DNA from: Bradyrhizobium sp. C9
Lineage (GTDB): Bacteria > Pseudomonadota > Alphaproteobacteria > Rhizobiales > Xanthobacteraceae
Direction: 5' to 3'
DNA: 64,000 nucleotides
Assembly: GCF_002532045.1 (NCBI RefSeq)
Contig: NZ_NWTG01000001.1
Location: 868,001 to 932,000, forward strand
Shown here: one piece after another, positions 59,943 through 64,000 of the stretch
Layout: every line of letters starts with the position of its first letter
Numbering within the stretch: the stretch's first letter is position 1
Made by a program: the position numbers and the translations under genes
The notes under the pieces: model-generated
Seen by the model: only the letters and a program-made list of their open reading frames with translations
Told to the model about the DNA's origin: nothing
Database searches by the model: none

Positions 59943-61139
59943 CTAGCAGAGGTTTTTCGACGCCGTCTTTGCGGTCGTCTTGAGAACTTCGCGCAGCGCT
60001 TCCAGGCGATCGGTCTGGCAGGGCACGGTGGGGACCAGCCAGCCACCTTCGTCATTTTCGTTCCAGGCATAGATCAGCACCGCGGGGGCCCGGCGATCGG
60101 GCGCACGGCTGTTCACCCAGCTGATCGATTGCGCCAGATGGCCGGCCAATTCCTTCTTGGTCGGCGCGGTATAGAAATTGGTGACGCCATCGCCGGGACG
60201 CTGCGACTTTTCCCAGGGCACCGGACGTTCGATGCGCGGGCGGCGGTCCCATCCGGTCATCACCGTGGGCACGACCGGGACCTGGCTCGCGGAAAGATCG
60301 TTCCAGCCCTTCTCCGCATACTTTGCGAGGTCAGCAAAGCTGCCGCGGCCGTTGCCGGTCGTGATCGCATATGACCCGACCGCGTCGGCGCCCAGATTGG
60401 CGGCCTCCTGGCTCAGGAATTTCGCGTCTCCTGCCAGCACGATGTAGGGGTCGCCAAGCCCGGCGCCGTTGGCGTCGGATTTGAACTTGCTCAGCTGGGC
60501 GCGCAGACCCTGCACGCCGCCCCAGCTCCGCTGCACGTCCGCCCCCTTGATGAAGCCGAGGAAGTACAGCGGCCGGTCGTTTTCCACCCTCAGATAATTC
60601 TTGTCCGCCATCAGGCCGATATGTTCCCGGGGCAGCGAGGACAGCTTGGCTGCCGATCCCCATCGCCCGAGCTCGGTGAACATGCAATATCTCAGCTCGG
60701 CTGCCTTTGGCCGCGCTCTGAACGTGTACAGAGCCTTCGACATCGGGTGGTTTGCGCCGTAGGCGGCGAATGCCCAATAGTCCAGTCCTGCGAAGATGGC
60801 CTGATCGATCTCCTTGTCCATCTCGGCCTCGATCGAAGCCGAGAAATCGAGTGCGTTGGGATCGCGGTTCATCTGCGTTCCGAAGAAGGGCGTCCGCCAA
60901 CGATATTTTTCCGGGCCGAGCGATTGTTTCATGGCCTCCGTCGGCTGCGAGCCCGGCGAATACCAGGCGTCCCATCGGATCGCTCCGACCAGCGGCCGGG
61001 AAGCCGCCGCGGCGGCCGCAGGATGGCCGGAACCCAGCAAGCTGAGCGAGCCGGGCAGCAGGCTTGCGGATAACGATGTCAGGAACATCCGTCTTGTAAG
61101 CGCGAACGGCTTACGGACTGCTGCATTCCCATTGTCCAT
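59943..61139 (-). CDS. Exported GH99/WbsX-like protein with Tat-type signal
   Basis: A 398-residue protein starting at ATG 61139 with a strong ribosome site (GGAGG). The N-terminus LTRRMFLTSLSASLLPGSLS has a twin-arginine and hydrophobic core ending near AAAAA, so it is exported, possibly folded. The body resembles the GH99/WbsX group: AIRWDAWYSPGS, FAGLDYWAFAAYGA, WDRRPRIERPVPWEKS and, at the end, YAWNENDEGGWLVPT. It is convergent with the GT2 gene and divergent from the GT92-like gene. Activity on the locus's own polysaccharide is likely but not shown. Confidence 0.8.
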   Translation of the reverse strand: MDNGNAAVRKPFALTRRMFLTSLSASLLPGSLSLLGSGHPAAAAAASRPLVGAIRWDAWYSPGSQPTEAMKQSLGPEKYRWRTPFFGTQMNRDPNALDFSASIEAEMDKEIDQAIFAGLDYWAFAAYGANHPMSKALYTFRARPKAAELRYCMFTELGRWGSAAKLSSLPREHIGLMADKNYLRVENDRPLYFLGFIKGADVQRSWGGVQGLRAQLSKFKSDANGAGLGDPYIVLAGDAKFLSQEAANLGADAVGSYAITTGNGRGSFADLAKYAEKGWNDLSASQVPVVPTVMTGWDRRPRIERPVPWEKSQRPGDGVTNFYTAPTKKELAGHLAQSISWVNSRAPDRRAPAVLIYAWNENDEGGWLVPTVPCQTDRLEALREVLKTTAKTASKNLC

Positions 61140-61365
61140 TGGCGACCTCCGATCGTTCCCGTCGCGTGCGACGGTTTCGTGCAAATGACAGCGAGCCCTC
61201 TGCGTCTACTGTATTGATTTTCCTCGAAATAACCTTACAACAGTTAAATGTGAGTGCTACGTGTTATAGCCTTATTCTTGTAGGATAAGTGCGCTAATAG
61301 GGAATTCGTGGTGCGAACCAATGGTAATTGCTTGTTGATCTCGTGGGGAGCGGCTCAGGTTGGAC
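61140..61365. promoter_or_regulatory. Divergent promoter region of exported GH99-like and GT92-like genes
   Basis: AT-rich for this genome (for example TTGATTTTCC near 61214-61223, ATAACC near 61230, ACGTGTTATAGCC near 61259-61271), consistent with promoters on both strands. CAGTTAAATG recalls the TAAC-type words elsewhere. No gene seen. Confidence 0.45.
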
Positions 61366-62610
61366 ATGGAAATTCCTGCATTGTCTAGTTTCAGCTCAGG
61401 CGTGAATCTCGATGCGCTTCCAGCAAGTGAGATCGAGACGAGGCTTCGAGATTTCTTTTCCGGGCGGATCGCAAATCCGAAGCCCGACGACCTCATCCAA
61501 TCGGTCGAGCAGTTGGAGCAGCAATACGGCCACTACAAGGAATTCCAGTTTGCAAAGGCGGCAGCGCTTGTGCAGGCATGTGATTTCGCTGGAGCGCGCG
61601 CAATCCTTCTCGACCTCGTCAAGCAGCTGCCATCCGACTCGCGGGTGTTGCATCGCCTTGCGATCGCGGATCTCAACATGGGCTCGGCCCACGAAGCGCA
61701 GGATGTTTATCTTTCCGCGCTCGCTGCGGCCCCGAAAAGCGAAAACCTGCGGCGAGAGTTTGCCGGCCTCCTGCGCGTGATGGAGGCGAAGAAGCTCTAT
61801 GTCGGGGTCGATCGGAAGAAGCACGGCCTGGCCGTCGTGTGCGCCATCAAGAACGAGGGCGACGACCTCTTGGAATGGCTGCACTTTCACAGACTGGTCG
61901 GAGTCGACCACTTCTACCTCTACGACAACGGCAGCACCGACAACACGCGCGACGTGATCGAAGCCTTCCCGTGGCCCGAAATGATCACCTATCATTTCGT
62001 GGAGGGAGAATTCGGCCAGATGCGCGCGTTCTCTCATGCGATCGACAGCTATCGCAATTGCTCGGAATGGTGCGCCTTCATCGATGCCGATGAGTACCTG
62101 TTTCCAACGAAGGCCGGCAACATCAAGGACGTCCTGGCGGAGGTCGGATCAGCGCCGGCGGTGGCGGTGCATTGGCTGAACTTCGGATCGAACGGCCACG
62201 ACGCGAGGCCGGCCGGCCTGTGCATCGAGTCCTTCACGCGCCGCGCGCCGGACGACTTTCCGGATCATTTCATCATGAAGTCGATCATTCGGCCGGACAC
62301 CATCGTGTCGTACCTGCATCCCCATCAATCGCTCGTTCTGGGCTGCTACGTCGCCGAAGACGGCACGCCTGTTTTCCCGATCGGCGGCCGCTGCACGGCT
62401 CCCAAGCGGGACAAGCTGGTCATCAATCACTACTACACCAAGTCGCGGCAGCAATTGCTGAAGAAGCGTGAGCGTGGCAGGCCGCTCGCCGACGGAGATC
62501 CTGAGAAGATCCGCGCGATGGAGTTCTTCACGTTGCGAGATCGCAACGATATCGAAGACGCGACGATCCAGCGGTTTCTGCCGGACCTGAAGAAGCTGGT
62601 CCAAGGCTAA
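61366..62610 (+). CDS. Glycosyltransferase family 92-like protein with N-terminal TPR-like region
   Basis: A 414-residue protein. Residues 1 to about 145 are helical, with a TPR-like stretch around FAGARAILLDLVKQLPSDSR, then VLHRLA. The rest is the GT92 (DUF23-like) domain: LAVVCAIKNEGDDLLEWLHF, FYLYDNGSTDNT, WCAFIDADEYLFP with the DxD-type metal site, and INHYYTKSRQ near the end. It is predicted cytosolic. ATG 61366 is used; TTG 61360 is an alternative. It ends at a strong bidirectional terminator. It probably contributes another sugar-transfer step. Confidence 0.87.
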   Translation: MEIPALSSFSSGVNLDALPASEIETRLRDFFSGRIANPKPDDLIQSVEQLEQQYGHYKEFQFAKAAALVQACDFAGARAILLDLVKQLPSDSRVLHRLAIADLNMGSAHEAQDVYLSALAAAPKSENLRREFAGLLRVMEAKKLYVGVDRKKHGLAVVCAIKNEGDDLLEWLHFHRLVGVDHFYLYDNGSTDNTRDVIEAFPWPEMITYHFVEGEFGQMRAFSHAIDSYRNCSEWCAFIDADEYLFPTKAGNIKDVLAEVGSAPAVAVHWLNFGSNGHDARPAGLCIESFTRRAPDDFPDHFIMKSIIRPDTIVSYLHPHQSLVLGCYVAEDGTPVFPIGGRCTAPKRDKLVINHYYTKSRQQLLKKRERGRPLADGDPEKIRAMEFFTLRDRNDIEDATIQRFLPDLKKLVQG

Positions 62611-62641
62611 AATCCACGGCTGAATCCGGGGGAAAAACAAG

Positions 62642-62672
62642 AAGGGCGCGCCAATTGGCGCGCCCTTTGTTT
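62642..62672. terminator. Bidirectional intrinsic terminator
   Basis: A stem of at least 10 bp (AGGGCGCGCC at 62643-62652 with GGCGCGCCCT at 62657-62666) with AATT loop. TTTGTTT follows on the plus strand, and TTCTTGTTTTT follows on the minus strand. It separates two convergent genes. Confidence 0.88.
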
Positions 62673-62726
62673 CGTGCGCTGAACTGATCGTCGACCGTAG
62701 CGGCCGGCTACAGAGGCTCTGGTCGG

Positions 62727-63293
62727 CTATAGCGGCTCCAGGCGGTATTTCGCGAGCAGGGCCTGTGCGGCATCGACGTCGATCCTTGGCGGCCTTTGGA
62801 AGACGGACATGTTGTTGGCCCGTGCGATTTCCCGCGCGACCGTCCGCACCGAATGGTAGTGGGGACGGTTCTCGAAGTCGTGAATTGCGATGAAAGCGCC
62901 TGGCGCTGCGTGCAGCACACACTGCACGAAGCAAGCCACGCGAAACCGGCCGTCGACGAAATACAAGTCCGCCGTCTTGCTTTCGGGACGCTCCCAGATG
63001 CGTTCGTGATAATCGGGCCAGGAGCTCTCTTTCTCCTTCTCCACCGGGTAGCCCCACTCGCGCAGCTTGCCGATATCGACGTGCAGCAGCAGCGGCTGGG
63101 TGCTCGCATCGCGCGTGGCGTCGGCGACCTTGGAGAGCCATTCCGACGAGGAATCGATCGAGATGACCCAGTCCTTTTTTTTCTGGCAGGCGAGCCAGGT
63201 GCTGCCGCCCGACCCGAATTCCAGGTAGCGGGTCGAGAGATCCACGAAGCTTTTGAACAACGTCTGTTCCTGACCGTCCATTGCGATATTCAT
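62727..63293 (-). CDS. Small methyltransferase-like protein (188 aa)
   Basis: The frame opens with YLEFGSGGSTWLAC (about 22-35), a methyltransferase-type motif I, followed by VISIDSSSEWLSKV, ADLYFVDGRFRVACFVQ and IAIHDFENR, the pattern of small class I methyltransferase-like proteins found in glycan loci. The start is ATG 63293 with AAGGGA upstream; the frame is open to 63434, but that part is not protein-like. It converges with the GT92-like gene. Function unproven. Confidence 0.75.
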   Translation of the reverse strand: MNIAMDGQEQTLFKSFVDLSTRYLEFGSGGSTWLACQKKKDWVISIDSSSEWLSKVADATRDASTQPLLLHVDIGKLREWGYPVEKEKESSWPDYHERIWERPESKTADLYFVDGRFRVACFVQCVLHAAPGAFIAIHDFENRPHYHSVRTVAREIARANNMSVFQRPPRIDVDAAQALLAKYRLEPL

Positions 63294-63459
63294 GGCGGGA
63301 TCCCTTGGTTTCTCGATTGGTTGTCTGGCCGGCGGTTGCCAATCCACCGTCGGAAGGCGGTCGCGGCTCGTCAAGCCGCGATGAGATCCGGTTGAAGCCT
63401 CATCGCGCTTGCCGGCTTCATGTTCGCTGTCCACGCCGACGGCTTGGAGAGAGCGACGA

Positions 63460-64000
63460 TTACTGGTTCAGCCCGACGCGCTCCACCTTGTAGCCGCGCT
63501 CCAGGATCGCGCGCCACCAGGGTTGCTCGTCGACATACCAGCGCACCGTCTTGGCGATGCCGGTCTCGAAATTCTCCTCGGCGCGCCAGCCGAGCTCGGT
63601 TTCGAGCTTGGTGGCGTCGATGGCGTAGCGGCGGTCGTGGCCGGGGCGGTCGGCGACGAAATTGATCAGCTGGCGCCGCGGCCCATCCGCAGCCGGCATC
63701 ACCTCGTCGAGCAGGTCGCAGATGCTTTCCACGACGTGCAGGTTGGTGCGCTCGTTGCGGCCGCCGACATTGTAGGTCTCGCCGACCTCGCCACGCTCCA
63801 GCACCAAGGTCAGTGCCTTGGCGTGATCCTCGACGAACAGCCAGTCGCGGACGTTCTGGCCGTCGCCATAGACCGGCAGGGGCTCGCCGGCGAGCCCCTT
63901 GATGATCATGTGCGGGATCAGCTTTTCCGGGAAATGATAGGGGCCGTAATTGTTGGAGCAGTTGGTCACCAGGGTCGGCAACTCATAGGTCTCGCGCCAG
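63460..64000 (-). CDS. rfbB: dTDP-glucose 4,6-dehydratase, C-terminal part (5' end beyond window)
   Basis: The last 180 codons or so of RfbB/RmlB, the second enzyme of dTDP-L-rhamnose synthesis. The visible part holds [46 protein letters not shown] and [16 protein letters not shown], all typical of the family, and ends with the usual helical tail. The catalytic Tyr-Lys and the NAD site lie beyond position 64000. This gives the polysaccharide locus a probable deoxysugar route, extending out of the window. Confidence 0.95.
   Translation of the reverse strand, partial: WRETYELPTLVTNCSNNYGPYHFPEKLIPHMIIKGLAGEPLPVYGDGQNVRDWLFVEDHAKALTLVLERGEVGETYNVGGRNERTNLHVVESICDLLDEVMPAADGPRRQLINFVADRPGHDRRYAIDATKLETELGWRAEENFETGIAKTVRWYVDEQPWWRAILERGYKVERVGLNQ

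Overview
The window looks like a chromosomal segment of a GC-rich alphaproteobacterium, most likely Bradyrhizobium or a close relative. The evidence is the base composition, the proteins (HAAT-type amino-acid uptake cassette, lone Flp pilin, Ku, alphaproteobacterial exopolysaccharide genes) and a palindromic REP-like element at 4798-4940 of a type I associate with Bradyrhizobium genomes. That assignment is from memory; no search was run. No rRNA, tRNA, CRISPR array, complete insertion sequence, phage or replication origin was seen.

Region 1 (1-14.1 kb) is housekeeping and transport. It holds a class A penicillin-binding protein cut by the left edge, a UPF0260 cysteine-cluster protein and a 14-TM DHA2 drug exporter. 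A five-gene HAAT (Liv-type) ABC cassette follows, in which two paralogous binding proteins flank two permeases and one fused LivG-LivF ATPase. A leftward pair comes next: a thiamine-diphosphate enzyme, then an NDH-2-like flavoprotein whose ribosome binding site lies in a hairpin.

Region 2 (14.1-22.2 kb) is a sparse stretch of small genes: Flp pilin, Ku, several small membrane or coiled-coil proteins, a UDP-glucuronate 4-epimerase-like gene, about 2.4 kb with few genes, and a stand-alone transposase-OrfA-like helix-turn-helix protein.

Region 3 (22.2-45.6 kb) is a Wzx/Wzy-type exopolysaccharide locus. It contains a polyprenyl-phosphate sugar-1-phosphate transferase, a GumC/ExoP-like co-polymerase and kinase, and an overlapping operon of methyltransferase, glycosyltransferase, O-antigen-ligase-like protein, flippase and methyltransferases. 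It continues with an AlgD-like nucleotide-sugar dehydrogenase, a glycosyltransferase, a PslG/GH39-like hydrolase, and an overlapping trio of MDR-Gfo/Idh fusion, heparinase-like protein and glycosyltransferase.

Region 4 (45.6-64 kb) joins protein secretion to glycan synthesis. Two tandem RTX (GGxGxD) proteins share a 57-residue higher-order repeat. They are followed by a methyltransferase-like gene, a type I secretion ABC exporter whose C39-like domain has lost its catalytic cysteine, a HlyD adaptor and a large Sel1-repeat protein translationally coupled to it. Two GH99/WbsX-like proteins, GT2 and GT92-like glycosyltransferases, a further methyltransferase-like gene and a partial dTDP-glucose 4,6-dehydratase complete the region. 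The likeliest reading is a secreted repeat-protein matrix or surface layer made together with an exopolysaccharide.

A recurring noncoding motif, nTAACR-N6-YTAACR (direct repeat, 12-bp period), lies upstream of genes in regions 2, 3 and 4. Related inverted repeats lie upstream of the co-polymerase, the RTX genes and the exporter. This suggests one shared, unidentified regulator.
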